Shown here: in pieces, positions 56,413 to 64,000 of the stretch
How positions within the stretch are numbered: position 1 is the stretch's first letter
How the letters are laid out: every line of letters starts with the position of its first letter
Assembly: GCF_009764645.1 (NCBI RefSeq)
Contig: NZ_RWIM01000115.1
Coordinates: 1 to 64,000 of the forward strand
DNA length: 64,000 nucleotides
Origin: Pseudomonas sp. PB106
Lineage (GTDB): Bacteria; Pseudomonadota; Gammaproteobacteria; Pseudomonadales; Pseudomonadaceae
Direction of reading: 5' to 3'
Position numbers and translations under genes: made by a program
The notes under the pieces: model-generated
What the model saw: the letters and a program-made list of their open reading frames with translations, nothing else
Told to the model about the DNA's origin: nothing
The model's database searches: none

Positions 56413-56966
56413 TCCTGCTGGTTTTTCAGGTGTGCGCGCGTGACGCCGAGAATACGCTGGGCCAGATCCGGATCTTCGACGCTGCGCGCCAGTACCAGCG
56501 CACCTAGCAATGTCGCCATGATCACGACGCTGCGATCGGCGGCGGTTTCGCCACCCAGCGCATTCTGTACTTGCTGCAGTCGCGCATTGAGAACCGCGTC
56601 GGTGGTCGGACTGGGCTGGCCGCGCAGACCGAGTTCCGAGGACATGGTCGGTAACGGGCAGCCTTCGTGGGGCGAGGTGTGGTGCCATTCGGAGAGATAA
56701 CTGTCGATGAAGGCTTCCAGTGGGCGCTCTTCGGAAAACAGCGTGGCGCAGTGCGCATCCAGTTGTGCGCCAGCCTCTTGCAGAGCCTTCTCCACCAACT
56801 CGTCCTTGGATTTGAAGTGCGAATAAAAACCGCCATGGGTCAGCCCCAGTGCTTTCATCAAGGGTTGCAGGCCGGTCGCACCGATGCCGTCCTTGCGGAA
56901 TCGTGCCGAGGCTTCCTTGATAATGCGCTGATGGGTCTGGGCTTTATGGTCCTGCGAGTAACGCAT
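56409..56966 (-). CDS. TetR/AcrR family regulator
   Basis: Regulator of 185 residues. The N-terminal helix-turn-helix region reads GIGATGLQPLMKALGLTHGGFYSHF, typical of the family, followed by a helical ligand-binding part. ATG 56966 has GGAG upstream; the frame is open to 57077. It converges on the fabF-like gene, with four overlapping bases, and is a candidate regulator of that pair. Confidence 0.88.
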   Translation of the reverse strand: MRYSQDHKAQTHQRIIKEASARFRKDGIGATGLQPLMKALGLTHGGFYSHFKSKDELVEKALQEAGAQLDAHCATLFSEERPLEAFIDSYLSEWHHTSPHEGCPLPTMSSELGLRGQPSPTTDAVLNARLQQVQNALGGETAADRSVVIMATLLGALVLARSVEDPDLAQRILGVTRAHLKNQQD

Positions 56967-57071
56967 GTGGAGCTCTCCGCAACAATGCCACCATCTTAAC
57001 CACTGAAAATTAAATGGTGACTGTACTTCTACTTCTAAAAAGCATGCAGATAAGTCCAATCGTGCTCGCAA

Positions 57072-57103
57072 AAACAAACCCCGCCAATCAGGCGGGGTTT
57101 TTA
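57072..57103. terminator. Bidirectional terminator near the DUF2897 gene
   Basis: CCCCGCC pairs with GGCGGGG (loop AATCA), with T runs available on both strands. It follows the DUF2897 stop on the minus strand. Confidence 0.85.
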
Positions 57104-57271
57104 TCAGCGGTCTTGCGCTTCTTTCGCGTCAGCTTCGGCGTTGCGTTCAGCCACGCGTTTGCGCTCTTCATCGGTCAGTTCGACCTTGTTGGCGGTGTCG
57201 CGCAGCATCATCAAACCGCCAACGATCGAGCCGATTGCAACAACCAGAATCAACCAGGCATACCAGGGCAT
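57104..57271 (-). CDS. DUF2897 family small membrane protein
   Basis: Protein of 55 residues. One transmembrane helix (residues about 4-22, MPWYAWLILVVAIGSIVGG) is followed by a charged cytoplasmic tail (ERKRVAERNAEADAKEA). This is the DUF2897 pattern common in Pseudomonas. AAGGAG lies at a suitable distance before the ATG. The stop is a double TGA-TAA. The function is unknown. Confidence 0.85.
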   Translation of the reverse strand: MPWYAWLILVVAIGSIVGGLMMLRDTANKVELTDEERKRVAERNAEADAKEAQDR

Positions 57272-57396
57272 AACGGCTCTCCTTAATAGCAGATCGACCG
57301 ACGAGGATTTCGCCGTGCAACGCTGCCTACCACTTATGAGCGAAATGACTTCACAGTGGTTCCATTCTAGGCCGCTTATGCCCGGTACACCCGAAA

Positions 57397-57490
57397 TCCA
57401 TGTAGGAGCTGCCGCAGGCTGCGATCTTTTGACTTTGCTTTTTTAAAAACAAGATCAAAAGATCGCAGCCTTCGGCAGCTCCTACATGAA
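57397..57490. repeat. REP inverted pair
   Basis: CATGTAGGAGCTGCCG and its reverse complement are extended by GCAGG/CTGCGATCTTTTG segments, enclosing about 30 bases. It lies between the convergent-side ends of the DUF2897 leader and the permease gene stop. Same family as 1430-1516. Confidence 0.87.
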
Positions 57491-57494
57491 GGGT

Positions 57495-58859
57495 TTACTG
57501 GCCCGTGAGCATCGCGTCGGCCGGCGCATCGGCACGCAACTGGCCGGTCAGCAGGAAGTAGCCGAACCCGACGGCCATGAAACCGAGGAAGATCAGCCCG
57601 ATCAACGCATTGAACCAGGCCATCGCCACCAGGCACACCACGGCCAATACCAACGCGATCATCGGAATCAACGGATAGCACGGCGCGCGGAAAGTACGCT
57701 CCAGATTCGGCTCCGATTTACGCAGTTTGAACAGGCTGAGCATGCTCATGATGTACATCACGATCGCGCCGAACACGGCCATGGTGATCATCGCCGCCGT
57801 TAGGGTCATGCCACCTAGATTGATCAGCCCGTCGCTGTAAATCGCCGCGATGCCGATGATGCCGCCGACAATGATGGCGCGGTGCGGGGTCTGGAAGCGC
57901 GACAGTTTCGCCAGTGAAGCCGGCAGGTAACCGGCGCGGGCGAGCGCGAAGAACTGACGCGAGTAGCCAAGGATGATGCCGTGGAAACTCGCCACCAGCC
58001 CGAACAGACCGATCCACACCAGCATGTGCAGCCAGCCGGAGTTGTCGCCGACCACGGTTTTCATCGCTTGCGGCAGTGGGTCGTTAATGTTGGCCAGGGT
58101 GCGCCAGTCGCCGACACCGCCGGCGAAGAACATCACGCCCATCGCCAGCAACACCAGCGTCAGAATGCCGCTGATGTAAGCCTTGGGAATCGTGCGTTTT
58201 GGGTCCTTAGCTTCTTCCGCCGCCATGGCCGCACCTTCGATGGCGAGGAAAAACCAGATCGCGAACGGAATCGCCGCGAACATCCCGGCAATCGCTGGTG
58301 CGCCAAACACATCCGACCCGGCCCAGCCATTCAGGGCAAAGTTGCTGAAGCTGAACGCTGGCGCGACCACGCCCATGAACACCAGCAGTTCAGCCACGGC
58401 CAGCACGCAGACAATCAACTCGAACGTAGCTGCCAGTTTTACACCGAGAATGTTCAGTCCCATGAATACGATGTAAGCACCGACCGCCGCATGTTTCGGG
58501 TCAAGCGCTGGAAACTGCACATTCAAATAAGCGCCAATTGCCAGCGCGATGGCCGGTGGCGCGAAGACGAATTCGATCAGCGTCGCCAGCCCGGCAATCA
58601 ACCCTCCTTTTTCGCCAAAGGCGCGACGGCTGTAGGCAAACGGCCCGCCAGCGTGGGGAATCGCGGTAGTGAGTTCGGTGAAACTGAAAATGAAACAGGT
58701 GTACATGGTCGCGACCATGAACGAGGTCACCAGAAAGCCCAGCGTTCCGGCGACACCCCAGCCGTAGCTCCAGCCGAAATATTCCCCGGAAATCACCAGC
58801 CCGACGGCGATGCCCCACAGGTGCAACGTGCCCAGCGTGGGTTTGAGTTGTGTGTTCAT
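57495..58859 (-). CDS. eat: APC family permease, ethanolamine permease-like
   Basis: Transporter of 454 residues with 12 transmembrane helices. The first helix carries the substrate-site glycine motif (VGLVISGEYFGW), followed by HAGGPFAYSRRAFG and the EGAAMAAEEAKDPKRTIP segment. This pattern is that of ethanolamine permeases (Eat) in Pseudomonas. Ethanolamine ammonia-lyase genes are not in the window, so the substrate is a family-based call. The promoter lies in the 414-base gap shared with kdpF. Confidence 0.82.
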   Translation of the reverse strand: MNTQLKPTLGTLHLWGIAVGLVISGEYFGWSYGWGVAGTLGFLVTSFMVATMYTCFIFSFTELTTAIPHAGGPFAYSRRAFGEKGGLIAGLATLIEFVFAPPAIALAIGAYLNVQFPALDPKHAAVGAYIVFMGLNILGVKLAATFELIVCVLAVAELLVFMGVVAPAFSFSNFALNGWAGSDVFGAPAIAGMFAAIPFAIWFFLAIEGAAMAAEEAKDPKRTIPKAYISGILTLVLLAMGVMFFAGGVGDWRTLANINDPLPQAMKTVVGDNSGWLHMLVWIGLFGLVASFHGIILGYSRQFFALARAGYLPASLAKLSRFQTPHRAIIVGGIIGIAAIYSDGLINLGGMTLTAAMITMAVFGAIVMYIMSMLSLFKLRKSEPNLERTFRAPCYPLIPMIALVLAVVCLVAMAWFNALIGLIFLGFMAVGFGYFLLTGQLRADAPADAMLTGQ

Positions 58860-59030
58860 GCGCTTGCTCCCTGAACGGTTTGGAAAGCTCGGAGGAGGGC
58901 GCGTGCAGTGGGCGTGCCATTGCGCTGAAACAAGTCGTAATGAGTTGAAAGCTGTCGTATCGGGGATGTTCGAGTCGCAGCACTAACGAATCCGTGCGCT
59001 ATTTGGGTGCGATGCCGATAGGGCCGCCGT

Positions 59031-59123
59031 CATCGCGGGCAAGCCCGCTCCCACAGTGATCTCGGTCGTTCACCAATATGCGTACACCCCAAAAACCTGT
59101 GGGAGCTGGCTTGCCAGCGATGA
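59031..59123. repeat. REP inverted pair before kdpF
   Basis: CATCGCGGGCAAGCCCGCTC and GTGGGAGCTGGCTTGCCAGC arms are inverted relative to one another around about 45 bases. The two arms differ at several positions, unlike the perfect pair at 17273. Confidence 0.8.
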
Positions 59124-59163
59124 GGTCGGTGCAAACACCGCCGTAAACCGCGCATAAACCCAG

Positions 59164-59182
59164 TCTTTACGCTTTCTTTATG
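59164..59182 (+). promoter_or_regulatory. Candidate KdpE-type T-rich box
   Basis: TCTTTACGCTTTCTTTATG contains two TTTA units spaced by seven bases, about 90 bases before kdpF. This resembles the T-rich KdpE site of enterobacterial kdp promoters. It is a pattern match only. Confidence 0.4.
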
Positions 59183-59273
59183 CACAGCCAGCACCCTCGC
59201 TCTCGTTCCTTTACAGCCTCCTTTCCGACAATGCCTCCACACGCGGCAATACGCCGTAACACGGAGATCTTCC

Positions 59274-59363
59274 ATGAGCGTTCTGGATGGGGTGTCACTG
59301 CTGCTGGCAGTGGGGCTGTTCATTTATCTGTTGGTTGCGCTCTTGCGCGCGGACCGGAACTAG
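59274..59363 (+). CDS. kdpF: KdpF, small subunit of the K+-transporting ATPase
   Basis: Peptide of 29 residues with a single transmembrane helix (LLLAVGLFIYLLVALL) and a basic end (RADRN). Size, sequence type and position eight bases before kdpA identify KdpF, which stabilises the KdpFABC complex. Its ATG has GGAG upstream, and its stop overlaps the ribosome site of kdpA. Confidence 0.93.
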   Translation: MSVLDGVSLLLAVGLFIYLLVALLRADRN

Positions 59364-59371
59364 GAGCGGCT

Positions 59372-61066
59372 ATGCACAGTTATGACTATTGGCTGATCCT
59401 CGCATTTTTTGCGCTGGTCTTGCTCCCGGCGCCGCTGCTCGGGCGCTTCTACTACAAAGTGATGGAAGGTCAGCGCACCTGGCTGACGCCGATTCTCGGC
59501 CCGGTCGAGCGCGGTTGCTACCGCATCGCCGGGGTCGACTCTGAGGCTGAGCAGAGCTGGCAGAAGTACACGCTGGCACTGCTGGCGTTCAACCTCGCCG
59601 GTTTCCTCCTGTTGTTCGCGATCCTGTTGTTTCAGGATCACTTGCCGCTGAACCCGCAAAATCTGCCGGGCCAGGAATGGACGCAGGCGTTCAACACCGC
59701 GGTCAGTTTCATGACCAACACCAACTGGCAGTCCTACAGCGGCGAAGCTACCCTCAGCTACCTGAGCCAGATGGTCGGCCTCACCGTGCAGAACTTCGTC
59801 AGCGCCGCCACCGGCCTCGCCGTGCTGGTCGCGCTGTGCCGTGGCATCGGCCGTAAATCGACGAAAACTCTCGGCAACTTCTGGGTCGACATGACCCGCG
59901 CCACTCTCTACGGCCTGCTGCCGCTGTGCCTGCTGCTGGCGCTGTATCTGGTCTGGCAGGGTGTGCCGCAAACCTTCGCGCAATATGTGCATGCCGTGAC
60001 GATGCAGGGCGTGGATCAAGTGATTCCGCTCGGCCCGGCCGCCAGTCAGATTGCGATCAAGCAACTGGGCACCAACGGTGGCGGCTTCTTCGGCGTCAAC
60101 TCGGCGCACCCGTTCGAGAACCCGACCGCGTGGAGCAACCTGTTCGAAGTCGCTTCGATCATTCTGATCCCGGTGGCGCTGGTGTTCACCTTCGGCCACT
60201 ACGTCAAAGACCTGCGTCAGAGCCGCGCGATCATCGCCTGCATGCTGGCGCTGTTCCTGATTGGCGGCGCGACTTCGCTGTGGGCTGAATACCAACCGAA
60301 CCCGACCCTTAACAACGCCGCCGTTGAGCAGACCGCGCCGCTGGAAGGCAAGGAAGCACGTTTCGGCACTACCGCCACGGTGCTGTGGTCGGTGACGACG
60401 ACGGCGGCTTCGAACGGTTCGGTCAACGGCATGCACGACAGCCTCAACCCGCTCAGCGGCATGGTCGCGCTGGTCAACATGATGGTCGGCGAAGTGATCT
60501 TCGGCGGCGTCGGTGCCGGGCTCTACGGCATGTTGCTCAACGTGCTGATCGCGGTGTTCCTCGCCGGTCTGATGATCGGGCGTACGCCGGAATACCTCGG
60601 CAAGAAACTCCAGGCGCGTGAGGTGCAGTTGCTGGTCGTCACGCTGTTGGTGATGCCGGTCGGCGTGCTGGTGCTCGGCGCGATTGCAGCAGCGGTTCCC
60701 AGTGCGGCGGCGACCATCAGCAACCCCGGCGCGCACGGTTTCAGTCAGTTGCTTTATGCCTACACCTCGGCGAGCGCCAACAACGGCTCGGCGTTCGGTG
60801 GCCTGGGTGCCAACACACCGTTCCACAACCTGATGCTGGGTCTGGGCATGCTGATCGGTCGCTTCGGTTACATCCTCCCGGTTCTGGCCTTGGCCGGCAG
60901 TCTGGCGATGAAGAAAACCGCGCCGATCGGCCAGAACAGCTTCCCGACCCACGGCCCGCTGTTCGTGACCCTGCTGACCGTGACCATTTTGCTGGTGGGC
61001 GGCCTGACCTTCCTGCCGACTCTGGCGTTGGGCCCAATCGCTGAACATCTGAGCATGGGCTTCTGA
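59372..61066 (+). CDS. kdpA: K+-transporting ATPase subunit A
   Basis: Membrane subunit of 564 residues that binds and translocates K+. The selectivity-filter-like loops include [29 protein letters not shown] and [10 protein letters not shown]. About ten helices are visible. ATG 59372 follows AGGAG in the kdpF stop region. It precedes kdpB by ten bases. Confidence 0.97.
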   Translation: MHSYDYWLILAFFALVLLPAPLLGRFYYKVMEGQRTWLTPILGPVERGCYRIAGVDSEAEQSWQKYTLALLAFNLAGFLLLFAILLFQDHLPLNPQNLPGQEWTQAFNTAVSFMTNTNWQSYSGEATLSYLSQMVGLTVQNFVSAATGLAVLVALCRGIGRKSTKTLGNFWVDMTRATLYGLLPLCLLLALYLVWQGVPQTFAQYVHAVTMQGVDQVIPLGPAASQIAIKQLGTNGGGFFGVNSAHPFENPTAWSNLFEVASIILIPVALVFTFGHYVKDLRQSRAIIACMLALFLIGGATSLWAEYQPNPTLNNAAVEQTAPLEGKEARFGTTATVLWSVTTTAASNGSVNGMHDSLNPLSGMVALVNMMVGEVIFGGVGAGLYGMLLNVLIAVFLAGLMIGRTPEYLGKKLQAREVQLLVVTLLVMPVGVLVLGAIAAAVPSAAATISNPGAHGFSQLLYAYTSASANNGSAFGGLGANTPFHNLMLGLGMLIGRFGYILPVLALAGSLAMKKTAPIGQNSFPTHGPLFVTLLTVTILLVGGLTFLPTLALGPIAEHLSMGF

Positions 61067-61076
61067 GGACTTATCG

Positions 61077-63134
61077 ATGAATATGCCCGCAATCAAACCC
61101 GCCGCCGTCAAGGCGCCGGAACACGCGAAAACCGCGATCTCGGCCCTTTGGCGTCCGGCGCTGGTGCAAGCGTTCGTCAAGCTCGACCCTCGGCAACTGA
61201 AGCGTTCGCCGGTGATGCTGGTGGTCGAGCTGACGGCGATTTTCACCACCGTGCTGTGCTTCCTTCCCGACGCCGAGGTGCCGACCTTCGTCGCCGCGCA
61301 GATCGCCCTGTGGCTGTGGTTCACCGTGCTGTTCGCCAACTTCGCCGAAGCCTTGGCTGAAGGGCGCGGCAAGGCTCGCGCCGACAGCCTCAAGGCCGGC
61401 AGCGAAGGCCTCAGCGCACGGCGTAAACAGGCCAATGGCAGCTTTCAAGTGGTGCCGGCAGCGAGTTTGCGCAAGGGTGATGTGGTGCGCGTCGAAGCCG
61501 GGGAGATGATCCCCGGTGACGGCGAAGTCATCGAAGGCATCGCGGCAGTCAACGAAGCGGCGATCACCGGTGAGTCTGCGCCAGTGATTCGCGAGTCCGG
61601 CGGCGATCGCTCGGCCGTCACCGGCAACACGCGGCTGGTGTCTGACTGGTTGCTGGTGAAGATCACCGTCAACCCCGGCGAGTCCACGCTCGACCGCATG
61701 ATCGCGCTGGTCGAAGGCGCCAAACGCCAGAAAACCCCGAACGAGGTCGCGCTGGATATTCTGCTGATCGGCCTGACCCTGATCTTTCTGTTGGTGGTGG
61801 TGACCCTGCAACCGTTCGCCCATTTCGCCAATGGCAGCCTGCCGTTGGTGTTTTTGGTGGCGCTGCTGGTGACGCTGATTCCGACCACCATCGGCGGTTT
61901 GCTCTCGGCCATCGGTATTGCCGGGATGGATCGTCTGGTGCGCCTCAACGTGATCGCCAAGTCCGGTCGCGCCGTGGAGGCGGCGGGTGACGTGCATGTG
62001 CTGCTGCTCGACAAGACCGGCACCATCACCTTCGGCAACCGTCGTTGCAGCGCGGTGTATGCCGCGCCGGGTGTGACGGGCCGTGAGTTGGCCGAAGGTG
62101 CGTTGTTCGCGTCCCTGGCCGATGACACCGCTGAAGGCAAGTCCATCGTCGAATACTTGCGCGGTCTGCACCCGCAGCCTGAACCAGCACCGGAAACCCT
62201 GACCGCTGTGCCATTCAGCGCAGAAACCCGTTTGTCCGGCGTCGACTATCAAGGTCGCGTCTACCGCAAAGGCGCGGTGGATTCGCTGCTGAGTTTCCTC
62301 GGCCAGAAACGCACGGATCTGGCGCCGGCGCTGGCGCGGGAAATCGACAAGATCGCCCAGAGCGGCGGCACGCCGTTGCTGGTTTGTGCCGACGGCAAAC
62401 TGCTCGGCGCGATCCATCTGAAAGACGTGGTCAAACCGGGCATCCGCGAGCGTTTTGCCGAACTGCGCAAACTGGGGATTCGTACGGTGATGGTCACCGG
62501 CGACAACCCGCTCACCGCTGCTGCGATTGCTGCTGAAGCAGGCGTCGATGACGTCCTCGCCGAGGCGACTCCAGAGAAAAAACTCGCGCGCATTCGTCAC
62601 GAGCAGAACGACGGTCGTCTGGTGGCGATGTGCGGCGACGGCGCCAACGATGCTCCGGCACTGGCCCAGGCGGACGTCGGCATGGCGATGAACGACGGTA
62701 CGCAAGCAGCACGCGAAGCGGCGAACATGGTCGATCTCGACAGCGACCCGACCAAGCTGCTCGACGTGGTGCAGATCGGCAAGGAATTGCTGGTGACCCG
62801 TGGTGCGCTGACGACGTTTTCCATCGCCAACGACGTGGCCAAATACTTCGCGATCCTGCCGGCGCTGTTCGCCTCGATTTACCCGCAACTGGGCGTGCTC
62901 AACATCATGCAGCTGACCAGCCCGCAGAGCGCGATTCTCTCGGCGATTGTCTTCAACGCCTTGATCATCGTCGTGCTGATTCCACTGGCGTTGCGCGGCG
63001 TGCGGGTGCAAGCGGCGAGTGCGGCGGCGTTGTTGCGGCGCAATCTGTTGATCTATGGATTGGGCGGGATTCTCGTGCCGTTTGTGGGGATCAAGGCGAT
63101 CGACATGTTGCTCACGGCTTTGCATTTGGTTTAA
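61077..63134 (+). CDS. kdpB: K+-transporting ATPase subunit B
   Basis: P-type ATPase subunit of 685 residues. The phosphorylated Asp is in [14 protein letters not shown]. The actuator TGES ([10 protein letters not shown]), hinge [11 protein letters not shown] and a nucleotide-binding region are present. It energises K+ uptake through KdpA. Downstream, a 228-base repeat-bearing gap separates it from kdpC, whereas the first three kdp genes are almost contiguous. Confidence 0.97.
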   Translation: MNMPAIKPAAVKAPEHAKTAISALWRPALVQAFVKLDPRQLKRSPVMLVVELTAIFTTVLCFLPDAEVPTFVAAQIALWLWFTVLFANFAEALAEGRGKARADSLKAGSEGLSARRKQANGSFQVVPAASLRKGDVVRVEAGEMIPGDGEVIEGIAAVNEAAITGESAPVIRESGGDRSAVTGNTRLVSDWLLVKITVNPGESTLDRMIALVEGAKRQKTPNEVALDILLIGLTLIFLLVVVTLQPFAHFANGSLPLVFLVALLVTLIPTTIGGLLSAIGIAGMDRLVRLNVIAKSGRAVEAAGDVHVLLLDKTGTITFGNRRCSAVYAAPGVTGRELAEGALFASLADDTAEGKSIVEYLRGLHPQPEPAPETLTAVPFSAETRLSGVDYQGRVYRKGAVDSLLSFLGQKRTDLAPALAREIDKIAQSGGTPLLVCADGKLLGAIHLKDVVKPGIRERFAELRKLGIRTVMVTGDNPLTAAAIAAEAGVDDVLAEATPEKKLARIRHEQNDGRLVAMCGDGANDAPALAQADVGMAMNDGTQAAREAANMVDLDSDPTKLLDVVQIGKELLVTRGALTTFSIANDVAKYFAILPALFASIYPQLGVLNIMQLTSPQSAILSAIVFNALIIVVLIPLALRGVRVQAASAAALLRRNLLIYGLGGILVPFVGIKAIDMLLTALHLV

Positions 63135-63145
63135 GGCTGGGAGTG

Positions 63146-63306
63146 CCCCTCACCCTAGCCCTCTCCCGGAGGGAGAGGGGACTGATTGAGGTGTTTTTGA
63201 GAGCTGCACCGACTTGATACATCGAGCCGAACTCAGGTTTTGAAAAGCATAGAGATCGGCTCCCTTTCCCCTCGCCCCCTTGGGGGAGAGGGCTGGGGTG
63301 AGGGGG
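63146..63306. repeat. Inverted repeat pair between kdpB and kdpC
   Basis: CCCCTCACCCTAGCCCTCTCCC (63146-63167, part of a nine-base-pair hairpin with GGA loop) has a near-exact inverted copy at 63284-63306 (reads GGGAGAGGGCTGGGGTGAGG). The two units enclose about 115 bases. This is a common dispersed intergenic repeat type in Pseudomonas. Confidence 0.85.
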
Positions 63307-63362
63307 AAGCGATCCCCCTGACACTCCACAAAAGTTTGCCCAACGAATTCGAGGATTTTGAA

Positions 63363-63908
63363 ATGCCCACAATGATACGTCCCGCCCTCAGCCTGCTGGT
63401 GCTGATGACCCTGGTCACCGGCGTCGCCTACCCACTGGTCGTCACCGGCATCGCCCAGGTTGCTTTCCCCGGGCAAGCTAACGGCAGCCTCGTCCACGAT
63501 GCCACCGGAAAAGTCCGCGGCTCGTCCCTGATCGCCCAGGATTTCGTCGGTGATGCGTGGTTCCATCCGCGCCCATCCGCCGGTGCGTTTGCCACGGTTT
63601 CCAGCAGCGCCAGCAACCTTGCCCCAAGCAATCCGGCACTCGCCACGCGGGTGATCGACGACGCCAACAAGTTGCAGGTGCCAGGCCAAGGCCCGGTGCC
63701 GCTGGCGCTATTGACCACTTCCGGCAGCGGCCTCGATCCGCACTTGCCACCGGCAGCGATTGCCTATCAACTGGCGCGAGTCGCGGCAGCGCGAAACCTG
63801 CCGGTATCGACCTTGCAACAACTGCTCGATGCGCACATCGAACAACCGCTGGTGGGGCCGCCGGTGGTGAATGTGCTGGAGCTGAACATGGCACTGGAAA
63901 AACTGTAG
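63363..63908 (+). CDS. kdpC: K+-transporting ATPase subunit C
   Basis: Subunit of 181 residues with one N-terminal transmembrane helix (about 8-28). Conserved [17 protein letters not shown], the FHPRPSA segment and the C-terminal NVLELNMAL are present. It raises the affinity for ATP of KdpB. ATG 63363 gives the usual N-terminus; the frame is open upstream through the repeat. The sensor kinase gene kdpD would be expected next, beyond the window. Confidence 0.96.
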   Translation: MPTMIRPALSLLVLMTLVTGVAYPLVVTGIAQVAFPGQANGSLVHDATGKVRGSSLIAQDFVGDAWFHPRPSAGAFATVSSSASNLAPSNPALATRVIDDANKLQVPGQGPVPLALLTTSGSGLDPHLPPAAIAYQLARVAAARNLPVSTLQQLLDAHIEQPLVGPPVVNVLELNMALEKL

Positions 63909-63913
63909 AAGAT

Positions 63914-64000
63914 GATCGTTCCCACGCTCTGCGTGGGAATGCATCAATGGACGCTCCGCGTCCGCTTTGGTGGGACGCAGAGCGTCCCGGGCTGCATTCC
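63914..64000. repeat. REP palindromes at the window end
   Basis: Three successive palindromes: TTCCCACGCTCTGCGTGGGAA type, GGACGCTCCGCGTCC and GGGACGCAGAGCGTCCC, ending in a partial unit at the edge. Same family as 13243-13291. Confidence 0.87.

Larger units (their letters stand above)
58860..59273. other. Divergent intergenic region between eat and kdpF
   Basis: 414 bases. It holds a REP pair at 59031-59123 and, next to kdpF, a T-rich box (59164-59182). The region left of the REP should carry the promoter of the permease gene. No other gene was seen. Confidence 0.6.

Noticed and set aside
59360..63125. Long minus-strand frames opposite kdpA and kdpB (about 690 codons each)
   Set aside because: Rich in Arg, His and Gln in the manner of antisense frames; the kdp genes on the plus strand carry all expected motifs.

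Overview
The window is chromosomal DNA from a Pseudomonas, most likely of the P. fluorescens group. Three things point there. Gene order matches blocks I know from P. aeruginosa PAO1: fumC2-DUF2059-bolA-trhO-dsbA-like-ABC-rbdA, then yciK-mupP-ubiG-mtaD/mtnA-gyrA-serC-pheA-hisC-tyrA/aroA-cmk-rpsA-ihfB, and the wbpM-comEA border. Base composition is GC-rich, and Pseudomonas-type REP palindromes are frequent. No rRNA, tRNA, CRISPR array, insertion sequence or phage gene was seen.

Layout. 1-12120: a DUF6316 protein, a DMT transporter, fumarase, a DUF2059 protein, BolA, the tRNA hydroxylase TrhO, a DsbA-like protein, an ABC exporter, the c-di-GMP enzyme RbdA, a TenA-like protein and a diguanylate cyclase. 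12481-16062 (minus strand): YciK, MupP (peptidoglycan recycling), UbiG (ubiquinone) and a methylthioadenosine deaminase. 16171-28717 (plus strand): mtnA, gyrA, then the close-packed serC-pheA-hisC-tyrA::aroA-cmk-rpsA run, which links aromatic amino acid synthesis to CMP kinase and ribosomal protein S1. 28933-29928: a small lipoprotein, IHF-beta and a LapA-domain protein.

30154-45506 is the O-polysaccharide locus at the usual Pseudomonas site between ihfB and wbpM. It holds rmlB, rmlD and rmlA (no rmlC), a GT2 glycosyltransferase, an epimerase, the WbpL-type initiating transferase, an acyltransferase, an ABC exporter (Wzm/Wzt with a C-terminal carbohydrate-binding domain), a 1286-residue multi-module glycosyltransferase and WbpM. 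There is no wzx, wzy or wzz, so this is an ABC-transporter-dependent pathway. Two ops-like elements lie just before wzm.

45700-53464 (minus strand) is a lower-GC, tightly overlapping seven-gene operon inserted between wbpM and comEA. It encodes a HAD-UbiA fusion, a DprE1-like oxidase, a DprE2-like reductase, a large polytopic membrane protein, an extended SDR, an FAD-dependent oxidoreductase and a GtrA protein. The first three match the mycobacterial route from phosphoribosyl diphosphate to polyprenyl-phosphate D-arabinofuranose. The rest look like transfer and flipping functions plus two enzymes of unknown role. This is the most interesting part of the window.

53763-64000: comEA, an SDR-FabF pair with a convergent TetR gene, a 55-residue DUF2897 protein, an ethanolamine-type permease, and kdpF-kdpA-kdpB-kdpC (high-affinity potassium uptake). 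A repeat pair separates kdpB from kdpC. The window ends in REP sequence after kdpC.
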